Assembly (NCBI RefSeq): GCF_902167145.1
Contig: NC_050098.1
Location: forward strand, 128,290,207-128,354,206
DNA: 64,000 bases
Direction of reading: 5' to 3'
Origin: Zea mays
Taxonomy: Eukaryota > Streptophyta > Magnoliopsida > Poales > Poaceae
Position numbers and translations under genes: made by a program. Positions within the stretch are counted from its first letter, which is position 1; every line of letters starts with the position of its first letter. The notes beneath the pieces are model-generated. The model was not told the origin of the DNA, made no database searches, and worked only from the letters and a program-made list of their open reading frames with translations. This document shows positions 52,734-64,000 of the stretch, in pieces.

Positions 52734-55700
52734 ATGTCTGACAATAGGCGCCGATGCAACAGGCGTGCTCAGCAAGAGCAGCATGACCAGCAGGAGGAAC
52801 AACAGAGGCAGCCTCCCCCACCACCCCCGATGTCAGTGGAGCAGATGTTCTTGATGCAGACCCAGGCAGTGCAGGCCATTGGGCAGACTCTGGCAGCCAT
52901 GCAGCAGGCTCAACAGCAACCCCAACCCCAATTGCAAGTGCAGATGCCCTAGATGCCACGGGATAAGCGTGGTGAGTTCATGAGAGGGCACCCTCCTACC
53001 TTCGCCCATTCTGCTGACCCCATGGATGCAGAAGACTGGCTGCGCGCAGTGGAAAGGGAACTGCACACCGCCCAATGTGACGACAGGGAGAAGGTTCTAT
53101 ATGGTCCCCGTCAGCTAAGGGGAGCAGCCCAGTCCTGGTGGGAGTCCTACCTCGCCACCCATGCTAACCCCAAAGCCATCACCTGGGAGGAATTCAGCGA
53201 GAGTTTCCGCAGGTACCATGTGCCGGAGGGACTGATGATCGTGAAGAAGGAGGAGTTTTTGGCTCTGAAGCAGGGACCCCTGTCTGTTAGTGAGTACAGA
53301 GACAAGTTTCTGCAGCTGTCTCGTGATGCACCTGAAGACGTCAACACTGATGCCAAGAGGCAGTACAGGTTCATGAGAGGTTTGGTGGATCCCCTGCATT
53401 ACCAGCTGATGAATCACACCTTCCCCACCTTCCAGCACCTGATCGATAGGGCAGTTATGACTGAGAAGAAGCGTAAGGACATGGAAGATCGGAAGCGCAA
53501 GATGAGTGGACCCCAGTCCGGAGGCATCAGCCGTCCACGTTTCTCAGGCAGTTCATCTCAGCAAGGCAGACCTGGTCACCCACAGGGATATCAGAATCAG
53601 AATCAGCGTCCGCATCAGCAGCAATTTCAGAGGCAGTACCCGCAGCAGCAGTATCGTCAGCATAGCCAGCAGGGAGGTAATCAATATCAGAAGCAGAACA
53701 ACCAGGCACCTCGCCTTCCTGTCCCAGCAGCAAATCAGAGCAACCAAGCAGCCCCAGCACAAGGAGGAGGCAGAGGATGTTTCCACTGCGGAGATCAAGG
53801 CCACTGGGCGATGCAGTGCCCAAAGAAGTTGGCGCAGCAGCAGACCAACCCCAATGCTCCAACAAGGCAAGGTGTACTGCAGCCAGCAGCAGGCAATCGT
53901 AACCAAGCGTACAACCGTGGAAAGGTGAACCACTTGGAGGCCGAAGCGATCCAGGATGCACCAGATGTGGCAGTAGGTATGTTCTCAGTCGAATCTCATC
54001 CCGCAAAAGTGCTATTTGATACTGGTGCAACTCATTCGTTTGTCACTACAACATGGGTAGAATTGCATAACATCTCAGTAGAGGCAATGATGCCGCCCAT
54101 GAGGATTAATTCGGTTGGTGGCAAGGTGCAAACAGATAAAATATGCTCAAATGTAAGGGTGGAAATAAGGGGGATAGGGTTCCCCAGTGATCTAATAGTA
54201 ATAGACACCCTTGGGGTAGATATCATCCTAGGGATGAATTGGTTAATGAAGTATGAGGCGAATGTTAGTTGTGACAAGAGGACCGTAACATTGAAGTCCC
54301 CGTCAGGAGAAGAGGTAGTGGCCGAGCTATGGATGCCTAAATCAGCGAAGGGAGCCTGTCATCAGATTTCAGTTGATAGTAAGGAGCCCAACCCGCTCGA
54401 GACTATCAAGGTTGTGTCGGACTTTCCGGATGTGTTTCCCGAGGAGCTAACGGGCATGCCACCCGAAAGAAAGGTTGAATTTGCCATAGAGCTTATCCCT
54501 GGTACCGCCCCCATTTCCAAAAGAGCCTACCGAGTGTCTGGACCAGAACTGGTAGAACTCAAGAAGCAGATAGATGAGATGTTAGAGAAGGGTTACATCA
54601 GGCCAAGCACCTCGCCTTGGGCCGCTCCAGTGTTGTTTGTAGAGAAGAAAGATGGTACCAAAAGGATGTGCATAGATTACAGAGCCCTGAATGAAGTCAC
54701 TATTAAGAACAAGTACCCCCTGCCAAGGATAGAAGATCTGTTTGACCAGCTCAGAGGTGCCAGCGTATTCTCGAAGATAGATCTGAGATCAGGTTACCAT
54801 CAACTCAGAATCCGACCCTCGGACATACCGAAGACGGCATTCATCACCAAGTATGGGTTATATGAGTTCACAGTTATGTCCTTTGGTTTGACAAATGCGC
54901 CAGCCTTCTTCATGTACCTGATGAACAGTGTGTTCATGGATTATCTGGACAAGTTTGTGGTAGTGTTCATCGATGACATTCTCATATACTCTCAAAGTGA
55001 GGAAGACCATGTGGAGCATTTGAAGATGGTATTGCAAAGGCTTCGAGAACATCAGTTGTATGCCAAGCTGGGCAAATGCGAGTTCTGGATTCATGAAGTC
55101 TTGTTTCTGGGTCACATCATAAATCAAGATGGGTTGGCAGTAGATCCAAAGAAAGTAGCAGATATCCTGAACTGGAAAGCACCGAAGGATGTTCGCGGGA
55201 TCAAGAGCTTCATCGGAATGGCTGGATATTCCAGGCGTTTCATTGAAGGCTTTTCAAAGATTGCTAGACCGATGACAGCGTTACTAGCGAAGAAAGTTGA
55301 GTTTAAGTGGACCCAAAAGTGTCAGGAAGCATTTGAAGAACTGAAGAATAGATTGACTACAGCTCCTGTGTTAGTCCTGCCTGATGTTCACAAGCCATTC
55401 TCAGTGTATTGCGATGCTTCTTACACCGGATTGGGATGTGTACTAATGCAAGAAGGGAGAGTTGTAGCATACTCATCTCGACAGCTGAAGATCCATGAGA
55501 AAAACTATCCCACACATGACCTGGAGTTGGCAGCAGTGGTTCATGCTTTAAAGACCTGGAGACATTACCTGTATGGGCAGAAGTGCGACATCTACACAGA
55601 TCATAAAAGTCTGAAGTACATATTCACCCAGTCAGAGTTAAACATGAGGCAGCGAAGATGGTTGGAACTGATCAAAGATTATGAGTTGGAGATACATTAC

Positions 55701-57302
55701 CATCCGGGCAAAGCCAATGTTGTTGCAGATGCTCTGAGCAGGAAGAGTCAAGTTAATATGTTGGCCTCGTACCCGATGCCGTATGAGTTAGCCAAAGAGT
55801 TCGACAGACTGAGCCTTGGTTTCCTGAACAGTACGCAAGGAGTAACGGTGGAATTAGAGCCCACCCTAGAGCGGGAGATCAAAGAAGGACAGAAGGATGA
55901 TGAAAACATCAACAAGATTCGGCAGCTGATCTTAGAAGGAAGAGGCAAAGACTTTCGAGAGGATGAAGAGGGAGTAATATGGTTCAAGGACCGATTGTGT
56001 GTTCCCGACCTCAAACCTATTCGGGAGCTGATCCTAAAGGAAGCTCATGAGACAACCTACTCCATACACCCGGGAAGCGAGAAGATGTACCAGGATTTAA
56101 AAAGGAGGTTTTGGTGGTATGGCATGAAAAGAGAGATCGCAGAATATGTCGCCATCTGTGATAGCTGTCAGAGAACCAAAGCAGAGCATCAGAGGCCTGC
56201 CGGATTGTTGCAGCCATTGCGGATTCCTCAGTGGAAGTGGGATGAGATCGGGATGGATTTTATAGTCGGCTTACCTCGTACCCGGGCCGGCTATGATTCC
56301 ATCTGGGTGGTTGTGGACCGCTTAACAAAGGTGGCCCATTTCATACCCGTGAAGACAACATACACCGGAGCAACGTTAGCTGAGTTATACATGTCACGGA
56401 TAGTCTGCCTTCATGGTATGCCGAAGAAGATAGTGTCAGATCGAGGAACGCAGTTCACATCTCATTTTTGGCAGCAGCTACAAGAAGCTTTGGGCACCCA
56501 TTTGAACTTCAGCTCAGCTTATCACCCGCAGACAGACGGTCAGACTGAAAGAACTAATCAGATCCTAGAAGATATGTTGAGAGCCTGTGCGTTGCAAGAC
56601 AAGTCAGGATGGGACAAAAGATTACCTTATGCAGAATTCTCCTACAACAATAGTTACCAGGCCAGCTTGAAGATGTCACCGTTTCAGGCACTCTATGGAC
56701 GGAGTTGTAGGACTCCGCTGCATTGGGACCAGCCTGGAGAGAGACAGGTGTTTGGCCCCGACATCTTGCTTGAAGCCGAAGAGAATATCAAAATGGTTCG
56801 GGAGAATCTAAAGACAGCCCAGTCAAGACAGCGAAGCTATGCGGACCGAAGGAGAAGAGAACTGAGTTTCGAAGTGGGAGATTACGTCTATCTGAAGGTG
56901 TCACCTATCAGGGGAGTCAGAAGGTTCGGAGTCAAAGGCAAGTTAGCACCCCGGTACGTCGGACCATATCAGATTCAAACAAAGCGTGGAGAAGTGGCTT
57001 ACCAACTCAACCTACTAGAAAGTTTGTCGGCAGTGCACAACGTGTTCCACGTGTCGCAATTGAAGAAATGTCTGCGAGTACCAGAAGAGCAGTTGCCAGT
57101 GGAGGGTTTGGAAGTTCAGGAAGATCTGACCTACATAGAGAAGCCAACGCAGATTTTGGAGTTTGCAGACAGGGTCACCCGGAGAAACACCATCAGAATG
57201 TGCAAAGTCAGATGGGGTCACCACTCTGAGGAAGAAGCAACCTGGGAACGAGAAGATGATCTAAAAGCCAAATACCCTGAACTCTTTGCTGACCAACCCT
57301 GA
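52734..57302 (+). CDS. gag-pol polyprotein of element D with chromodomain; one in-frame TAG at 52950-52952
   Basis: ATG at 52734 opens a frame that runs to 57302 except for TAG at codon 73, followed at once by ATG (52953). Numbering from that ATG: Gag capsid about 20-185, zinc knuckle [14 protein letters not shown] 276-289, protease DTGATHSF from D356, RT with [16 protein letters not shown] and FIDD 672-675, RNase H with YCDAS around D821, integrase with an HHCC region then D1102, D1163 and E1199, and a chromodomain in the last ~60 residues ([17 protein letters not shown]). It copies the element RNA, integrates the DNA and, through the chromodomain, is expected to target chromatin. All catalytic residues are present. 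TAG probably replaced CAG. Confidence 0.95.
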
Positions 57303-57324
57303 ATCTCGGGGGCGAGATTCTTTT

Positions 57325-57338
57325 AAGGGGGATAGGTT
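57325..57338 (+). other. Polypurine tract of D
   Basis: AAGGGGGATAGGTT immediately before the 3' LTR. Confidence 0.8.
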
Positions 57339-60300
57339 TGTAACACCCTGAATTTGGGGGTATAAAATTTCTTTGCTCATATTCACAAATTCAGGTGTTA
57401 CTTCCTTTTTTTCATCCTTTCCCAATCTTCTCTTTCTCATTTCTATAGGAGAAAAGTGGTTATTTTATTTGTAATTATAGTCTATTAGCTCAAACCCTAA
57501 GGGAATATGAATTGTTGCATCATGTTGAACCCTAGATTTCACTTTTGTTTGGTACATAGTTCTCAAAAAGTCTAATTTGAATTTGGGGTTCATTTGAATT
57601 TGAATCAAATAGAATAAATAAAAGAAAAGGAGAAAACAATTCCAAAATAAAAGAAAAAGGCAAAGCAGCCCACTTCCCCGCCCCCCTCGGCCTTTCGGCC
57701 CAGTCGGCCCACCTCGCGCGCGCGCCTCTCCCCCCTCCTCTCTCTGCGCAGCGGGCCCGGCCTGTCGGCGCGGCCGCCTTCCGCGCACCCGCCTCCCTCT
57801 CTCTCTGCTCGCCCGGCCCCACCTGTCGGCGCTGTCGCTTCCCCGCCCGCGCCCGCTCCCTCGCTCTCTCTCTGCCCGTGGGCCCGGCCCGTCAGCCCCG
57901 CTTCCCTCGCGCCCGCACCCGCTTTCTTCTCTCTCTCTGCGCCGCGGGCTCGGCTTGTCAGCTTCTCCGTCTTCGCGTAACCGCCGCCGTGCGTGCCGCG
58001 GTCTCCGCGCCCACGTCGCGCGTGGGGCTCGCCCCACCTCGCCCTCGGCCACTTGAGCCCCGAGCCTTGCTCGCCATCTCCCCCTCCCTCATTTGCGCAC
58101 CAACCGGCCCCCCCTCTTCCACCTCTCCCTCGCTGTGCGCACGCCAGAGCGCCGCCACCGTAAACCCCGCCGTTCCGAGCTCGGTTCCCGGCCGCCGTTG
58201 GAGCTCCGCCGTGTCCATTGCCACGGTGAGCTTCGCCCCGACGTCCGCAACCCGGAACGCGCATCAATTTCCCCTTCCCCTCCCTATTTCTCTCTGCCCG
58301 TGCTCACCCGCCGTCTGCCGTGCAGCCGCCACCGTCGACCCGGGTCACCGTCGCGTCTCCGTCGCCGCTGAGGAGTCCCCGGAGCCCGCCTTGAGGTAAA
58401 GAACCTCCCCCGCCCCTATTGGCCTTTATTTTGCTCTCTGCTGCGTTTGATTGCTCGTCGGAGTTGCTTACCGCCGCCGCCGAGCCACTCCGCCGTGAGC
58501 CACCCCCCTCCGGTGCCCCTGCCCCGACCTAGACCCCACTAATGGATTCCCCGTGCCCTCCCTAACCTCCCCGGCCACTCGGATCGCCCCAAGGACCCGC
58601 AGGGCCCCCGCGCCCCTCGTCTCCGGCGAGCTCCTCCGCCGCGGGGACGGGCGCCGCCGCCTCAGCTGGCTGGGGAAGGAGACAGGTGCCAGCCGCCCCA
58701 TCTCCGCCGTCCATCTTAGATCGGACGGCCCTGTTTCAAATAGCCCGAACCCAGCCTCAGCCGTTCGCCTGAGATCCAACGGCCCAGAGCCGTTTCCCCC
58801 GCGCCCCGCCTCCCTGCCAACTGGGCCCCGCCTGTCAGCCTCGCGCCCGCGCTGCCCGCCCGGCCCCGCCTATCAGCCGCTCACGCCGCCGCGCGCCCGC
58901 GCGCCCGCCACAGGATCTAATCCTGGCCGTCGATCTGAGATCCAACGGCTGTAAGCGCCCGATACCCCTTCGCCCGCGCATTTTCTTAAAGAACCCCCCT
59001 GTTTTCTGGAAATTGCGCCCGCCGTCCCTGGTTTCTCGCAGTTAGGTCCTCGGACCTTTTATTTAATTCAAAATAGGTCCTTAGGGTATAATTTTGACCC
59101 CTAAACTTGTAAAATTCATAACTTTGTCATATGAACTCCAAATTAGGTGCTTCAAATTGCAAAATGTTCATAATATTATTATCTATCTGTTTATGCAATG
59201 TTTCCTTGCTGTTTCCATGTCCCAATTAATGGTTAATCATTAGGATAAAGTTAATGTTATGGGAACCCTATTTGAGATAAATAAAAGATAGTAGACTTTA
59301 ATAAAAGATGGAGCACTTAAGTTTATGGACTCAAACACTTAAGTTTAGGAACTTAAACCAAATAATTATTTAATCCCACCACTGACCTGAACCTGATTAG
59401 TGGATAATGAATCACTTTGTATAGTCCTCTACCCCAGACCTAGGGAACACTAGAGTGCCTATTCTTTTTTTTGTTATGAACATGTGACCTCTCTCTGCTG
59501 CATATGTTTGGTATATTGTTTTTGTTTGTTATTTTCCCAAGTGCATAGTGTGAATGATTGCTTTACGTAGACAACGAGCAGTCTGTGTTTCCCGAGGCAG
59601 TTGCAGAGGAAGTCCCTGATCAGCAGTTTGGTGAAGGCAAGTGTCCTCTGTCCCATTATGTCCTATTCATTTATAACTTACTACCCCGCACTACTTACTT
59701 GAAACCTAAGGATTGACTAGCTTTACATTTTACTTTATCCTTGATGACCTTATGGGCTATTATGGTTAGCACTTTGCTATTGCTTTAACATAATCAATGA
59801 ACATGATGTGACTATTTATGATACTGTTATCCTGATGATGTTGATGATCTAGTGATACTCTAGGGGGCTCAGGCTGTTTCCTGAGTACCTCTCCGTAAGG
59901 ACCTGTTCGTTGAGAGACCACCCGGGATAACAGTGCAACCATGAGGGTGAAATGGGGTGCCCTTAGCTGATTAATTAGATGAACTAGAGGTGTAGTTGCT
60001 TAGCCGTCGTGCCGTCAATGGGGTCCAGGCACAGTGCTTGCTCTGCCGAGGCTGAGTGCCGAGGTTCTTTCGTTTTGCTCTTTGTTAGTCACTCTCCTGC
60101 GGGGAGGGGTACTGTGTTTATCAAACTGGAGAAACCTAACGGGCAGCTATGATCTCTGGGGAATCTTTGTAAAAGCTACGTAGTGATGCCCTGCTGGACC
60201 ACCTAGGTAGTGGTCAATGGGGATTAGCTCTCCCCGGGTAGAAAGGGAATCATGACTCATGGGTAAAGTGTGCAACCTCTGCAGAGGGTATTGAAACTGG

Positions 60301-60949
60301 TATATCAGCCGTGCTCACGGTTAAGAGCAGCCTTGGGATCCTCTTTGATTAGAGATACAGATGGTTCGAGAGACAAGGATTATGTTATGGTTTTGGTTCG
60401 ACGATGATGATGATGTTCCTCGATGAGGAAATGGTTTACGGGTTGGTTAATGCTAAAATCTGGCTTCTACTAATGATAAATACCTGACCAACTAAAAGCA
60501 ACTGCTTGAGCCTAACCCCACATAAAGTTAGTCCACTTCAGCCAAACGGGACATTTGCTGAGTACGTTGATGTGTACTCATCCTTGCTTTACCACAAAAC
60601 ACCAGGTTGTCCGCATTGCAACCACTGCTCAGGAGGAGATGAAGTCGTGGAAGGAGACTTCCAGGAGTTCCAGGATTACGACGAGTTTTAGGTGTGGGTT
60701 GGCGGCAACCCCCAGTCAGCTGCCTGTGGAGGCCTTATCTTTACTGCGTTTCGCTAGTACTTTGATTTACTTGTCAAGACAATGAATATGTGGATGTCTA
60801 TGACTCTATGATGTAATAAGTACCCCTTTTATGTTATTATTCGAGCATTGTGTGATGATGTTCATTTATGTAATCGCTGTGTACGTGAGTTCTGATCCTG
60901 GCACGTACATAGTTCGCATTCGGTTTGCCTTCCAAAACCGGGTGTGACA
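57339..60949 (+). repeat. 3' LTR of D (3611 bp)
   Basis: Near-identical to 47490-51098, same mini-exon layout, followed by the duplicated CCTGA. Confidence 0.93.
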
Positions 60950-60954
60950 CCTGA

Positions 60955-62021
60955 GCTAGCTAGGGGTAGGGTAATGATGGCCCCCCTGTAGCATGGTCGG
61001 TCCGAGCCCAAGGTCGGGCGAGGCGGTGATTCCTCCGAGTTCGAGGCTGAGTCCGAGCCCTGGGGTCGGGCGAGGCGGAGTCCGTCTTCCGGTGTCGAGG
61101 CTGAGTCCGAGCCCTGGGGTCGGGCGAGGCAGAGTCCGTCTTCCGGTGTCGAGGTTGAGTCCGAGCCCTTGGGTCGGGCGAGGCGGAGACCGTCGTCCGA
61201 GGTCGAGGTTGAGTCCAAGCCCTGGGGTCGGGTGAGGCGGAGTCCGTCGTCCGAGGTTGAGGTTGAGTCTGAGCCCTGGGGTCGGGTGAGGCGAAGACCG
61301 TCGTCCGAGTTCGAGGTTGAGTCTGAGCCCTGGGGTCGGGAGAGGCGGAGACCGTCGTCCGAGGTCGAGGTTGAGTCCGAGCCCTAGGGTCGGGCGAGGC
61401 AGAGTCTGTCGTCCGAGGTCGAGGTTGAGTCCGAGCCCTGGGGTCGGGCGAGGCGGAGTCCGTCGTCCGAGGTCGAGGTTGAGTCCGAGCTCTGGGGTTG
61501 GGCGAGGCGGAGCTTCCTATGGCGCCTGAGGGCGGACTTGGCGGCTGTTAGCCTCACCCTGACGGGTGGCACAGCAGTCGGAGCAGCGCAGGCGGCGCTG
61601 TTTTCTTATCAGGTCAGCTAGTGGAGGGGCGAAGTGACTGCGGTCACTTCGGCTCTGTCGACTGAAGAGCGCGCGTCAGGATAAGGTGTCAGGCAATCCT
61701 TGCATTGAATGCTCCTGCGATCCGGTCGGCTGGCGAGGCGATCTTGGCCAAGGTTGCTTCTCCGCGAAGCCTGCCCGAGCTGGGCCTCGGGCGAGTCGGA
61801 GGTGCGCCCGTTGCTTGAGGAGGTCCTCGAGCGAGGCGTGATTCTGCCTGGGTCTGCTGTTCCTGCCCGAGGCTGGGCTCGGGCGAGGTGAGATCGTGTC
61901 CCTTGAGCGGACAGAGCTTTGTCCTGTGTTGTGCCCATCAGGCCTTTGCAGCTTTGTGCTAATGGTGTTTACCAGCCGAGTTTAAGAGCCTTGGGGGTAC
62001 CCCTAATTATGGTTCCCGACA
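60955..62021 (-). repeat. 3' LTR of E3, part 2
   Basis: Resumes at GCTAGCTAGGGGTAGGGTAA, matching 36601 onward of B, and ends TTCCCGACA. Contains a tandem array at about 61037-61505. Confidence 0.88.
61037..61505. repeat. 54-bp tandem array in the E3 LTR
   Basis: About eight units of GAGGTCGAGGTTGAGTCCGA + GCCCTGGGGTCGGGCGAGGC + GGAGTCCGTCGTCC. It is the counterpart of the E1 57-bp array with a different unit, and again a multiple of three. Confidence 0.88.
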
Positions 62022-62031
62022 GTAGCCCCTG
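62022..62031 (-). other. Polypurine tract of E3
   Basis: Minus-strand CAGGGGCTAC directly before the LTR start TGTCGGGAAC. Confidence 0.6.
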
Positions 62032-62033
62032 AG

Positions 62034-62191
62034 CCTCAAAGGGAGTGTGGGTACTCGCTTGGAGGCTTTGTCGCACTTTTTTGCAAGGGGACCGGCCTCT
62101 CTCGGTTGCATTTCGTTCCGGTGGGTGCGCGCGAGCGCACCCGCCGGGTGTAGCCCCCGAGGCCTCAGAGGAGTGGTTTGACTCCTTCGAG
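62034..62191. repeat. Conserved hairpin cluster next to the E3 polypurine tract
   Basis: Hairpin 1 starts at CCTCAAAGGGAGTG, hairpin 2 (62118-62147) is identical to that of E1 and B, and hairpin 3 pairs CCTCAGAGGAGT with ACTCCTTCGAGG with one mismatch. Confidence 0.7.
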
Positions 62192-63297
62192 GTCTTAACG
62201 CCTTTCGTGATGCCTCGGCCGGTCTGATCGTTCCCTCATGCGAACTGGTCATAGCCCGGGTGCATAGTTAGGTTCCAAGTTCTCGGGCTGGTATGTTGAC
62301 GCCGTCAACGATTTGGCCGGAGCCGGGTTTGCGAGAGCAGCCCCCGAGCCTCCGCACAGAGCGAGAGGACGGTCAAGGACTGACTCGACTTTTTTCATAC
62401 GCCCTTTCGTCGCCTTTCCGCAAGGAGGAGGGGGGAAAGCGCCATGTTGCCCTTGAAGGGCGTCGAACATGGTGTCTCCAGTGAGTTGCTAACGGGTGAT
62501 CCGAGTGGACGCCCGTGCCCCGTTCGATAAGGGTCGGCTAGTGGCCCAAAGGCGCGCTCCAAAAGTACCTGCAGGTGATTTGCCGGACCCAGTCCCGTTT
62601 GATAGGGTCCAAGGGCTCGATGCCTCCCTCTGATGGGATTCCGTTACAGAATCGCTCCTGCTGGTCTCGGAAATGTCCTAGGGTACCTCGGGAGCGTAGC
62701 CCGAGCCTCGGCCATGTATCGGACGTACCCAGAGTCATCCCTCGCTCTGCGTGTTCTGAGGCGACTGTCGAACCCTTCGGGGGGCCAGCCTTCGAACCCC
62801 TGATCAGTAGTGGGCGTGGAGCCCGGGTGGCCTGAGGCGGCTGTCGAACCATTCCGAGGGGCCAGCCTTCGAACCTCTGACCAGTAGTGGGCGCGGAGCC
62901 CAAGTGCTCTGAGGCGGCTGTCGAACCCTTCCGAGGGCCAGCCTTCGAACCTCTGATCAGTAGGAGGGCTCGGGGCCCGCTTCCTTCGCGGAGAAGGATC
63001 CCTTTCGGAGTATCCCCTTTCCCGATCCCTGTAGCAAGAGAGAGAAAGGGGAGGAGGAAAAGGATACGAAATTGAACGACGTGGCGCACCTTTTTTGACG
63101 CGGTCATCAGGGCGGAGGTGAAGCGTCGCCCGCCTCGCCTGCCAAAGGCGTCGCCTGCCTTGCCGCGGAGTTAATGCGACGGGACAAGTGGTTCGCGGGG
63201 CAGCCGTTGCGCGAGTCGTTCGAGGAACGGGCGTTTCGCCTTCGAGTTTTGAATTTCGCGGCGGGTTTGGGCGAAGTGTTGAACGGGTCTCGCCCGG
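62192..63297. other. E3 noncoding 3' region
   Basis: Aligns with 9273-10320 of E1. Three copies of the ~70-bp unit with CCAGCCTTCGAACC lie at about 62755-62965. No gene is seen. Confidence 0.6.
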
Positions 63298-63312
63298 GCC
63301 TTTATATATTCG
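63298..63312 (+). promoter_or_regulatory. TATA box of the E3 antisense gene
   Basis: GGCCTTTATATATTCGG lies about 140 nt before the ATG at 63443, on the strand opposite to E3. It is independent of either LTR. Confidence 0.6.
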
Positions 63313-63442
63313 GAAGAGGGACCAGTGGTGGTTCTTTACTCTGTTGCTCGCCTCCTGCTTAGGTCTCCGCAACCTGAGGGAATAGTTAGAGAAAGAAAAC
63401 CGCGCACCTTGTCGGCTCCGCCGCCACCTCCTTCGCTTGGTG

Positions 63443-64000
63443 ATGGCCGACCGGGTAACCGTCGTTCCGCCGCGCGACCCGTGGCCTTTCTCCACCGCCA
63501 CGACGGACGATCTGGAGGCCCTTGTTGCCGATGGTTTTCTTCGTCCCCTCTCCGGTGACCCGCAGCCGGAGTGGATGGCCCCTCCGAGCGGAGCCGCCCC
63601 GTCCCCGCCGTCGGGGTATGTGCTGAGTTTCGTCTCTTTCCATGAGCGGGGGTTCGGAGTGCTAGCAAGCCGTTTCATGCGGGCGATTCTGCATTTCTAC
63701 GGGGTGGAGCTGCACAATCTCAGCCCCAACTCCATCGCGCAAGCAACCATCTTTGCGGCGGTTTGCGAAGGGTTTTTGGGGATTGACCCCCACTAGGATC
63801 TGTGGACCCATCTCTTCTCCGCGGAGCCTTTTGCCTTGACGACGGGGGAAAGGAGAGTTCGCATGGCGGTGCGGGCCGGTGGCTGCATCCTCTAGTTGAG
63901 GCAGGCGCGTGCACAACAGTACATCCCCGCTGTTGGAACTTGCTCTCAGCAGCAAGGAGGCCAACAAGGATGAACAGTGGTGACAACAGGGATACGTGCT
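63443..64000 (+). pseudogene. Antisense gene of E3 (putative gypsy-type transposon family, PF04195-like), two stops, running off the window
   Basis: ATG at 63443 starts MADRVTVVPPRDPWPFS. The family core follows: GYVLSFVSFHERGFGV, SRFMRAILHFYGVELHNLSP and NSIAQATIFAAVCEGFLGID. A TAG at 63794-63796 sits where family members have tryptophan (DPHWDLW), after which the frame continues LWTHLFSAEPFAL to a second TAG at 63893-63895. Both are single C-to-T or G-to-A changes from the expected codons. The role is unknown; it is encoded against the element's own transcript. The end is outside the window. Confidence 0.75.

Larger units (their letters stand above)
47490..60949 (+). mobile_element. Element D: full-length, nearly intact Tekay/RIRE3-like chromovirus (13,460 bp)
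   Basis: LTRs 47490-51098 and 57339-60949, target duplication CCTGA at 47485-47489 and 60950-60954. The gene order LTR, primer site, ORF0, gag-pol, polypurine tract, LTR and the presence of ORF0 upstream of gag match the rice RIRE3/RIRE8 type. LTR mismatches counted by eye are about 30 in 3.6 kb, under 1%. The single visible lesion in gag-pol is a TAG at 52950-52952. Confidence 0.95.
46895..64000 (-). mobile_element. Element E3: 3' part of a Tat-lineage retrotransposon, interrupted by D and running off the window
   Basis: Minus-strand element. The 3' LTR is 46895-47489 plus 60955-62021, about 1660 bp without D. The internal region starts at 62022 with the polypurine tract and continues past 64000. 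Ends TGTCGGCGTT and TTCCCGACA match B and E1. Gag and pol are outside the window. In place of the unrecognised antisense region of E1 and B it carries a PF04195-like antisense gene. Confidence 0.85.

Noticed and set aside
1..64000. Host genes, tRNA or rRNA genes between the elements
   Set aside because: All intervals are accounted for by LTRs, internal regions or their noncoding parts. I recognised no host protein or structural RNA.

Overview
The window is a block of plant repetitive DNA, most likely from a panicoid grass of the maize/sorghum/sugarcane type. The suggestion of maize is only an inference from the style of the LTRs. I find no host gene, tRNA or rRNA. Nearly everything can be assigned to eight Ty3/gypsy-type LTR retrotransposons inserted into one another. 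I label them by position: R, S, C, A, E1, B, E3 and D.

Layout. The outermost element is C (minus strand): its 3' LTR is at 3649-4577, its internal region at 4578-4788 plus 41340-43443, and its 5' LTR at 43444-46894. C is broken in three places. (1) Its 3' LTR is cut by S (minus strand, LTR 2930-3648), which is itself cut by R (plus strand, 1-2929, 3' part only). (2) Its internal region holds A (plus strand, 4789-41339). A carries E1 (minus strand, 7357-20587, target duplication AGTTT) in its 5' LTR and B (minus strand, 23904-37383, target duplication CATGG) in its internal region. (3) Its 5' LTR is cut by E3 (minus strand, 46895 to beyond 64000), and the E3 3' LTR is cut by D (plus strand, 47490-60949, target duplication CCTGA).

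Two lineages account for the identified elements; S is unclassified. A, C and D look like the Tekay/Del (RIRE3/RIRE8-like) chromovirus lineage: LTRs of about 3.4-3.6 kb, an initiator-tRNA-Met-type primer site, and in D an ORF0 followed by a gag-pol with a C-terminal chromodomain. A and C have lost their coding regions and are non-autonomous. E1, B, E3 and probably R look like the Tat lineage: TGTCGG or TGTTGG LTR starts, a DGGS-type protease, a second RNase H, no chromodomain, and a long 3' region that in R and E3 carries a gene on the opposite strand.

Relative ages by eye, from LTR-LTR mismatches: A oldest (about 4-5% in the stretches compared), B about 3-4%, E1 about 1%, D just under 1%. 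This agrees with the nesting order. D is nearly intact; one in-frame TAG near the start of Gag is the only lesion I see.

The observations I think deserve most attention are these. The LTRs of A, C and D share what looks like a split mini-gene: two short acidic exons separated by a GC-AG intron of about 960-996 nt. The ORF0 and gag start codons of D each sit directly on a 3' splice-site consensus. E1 and B share an in-frame TAG between protease and reverse transcriptase. The antisense gene in R and E3 has its own TATA box. A hairpin cluster next to the polypurine tract is conserved in E1, B and E3.
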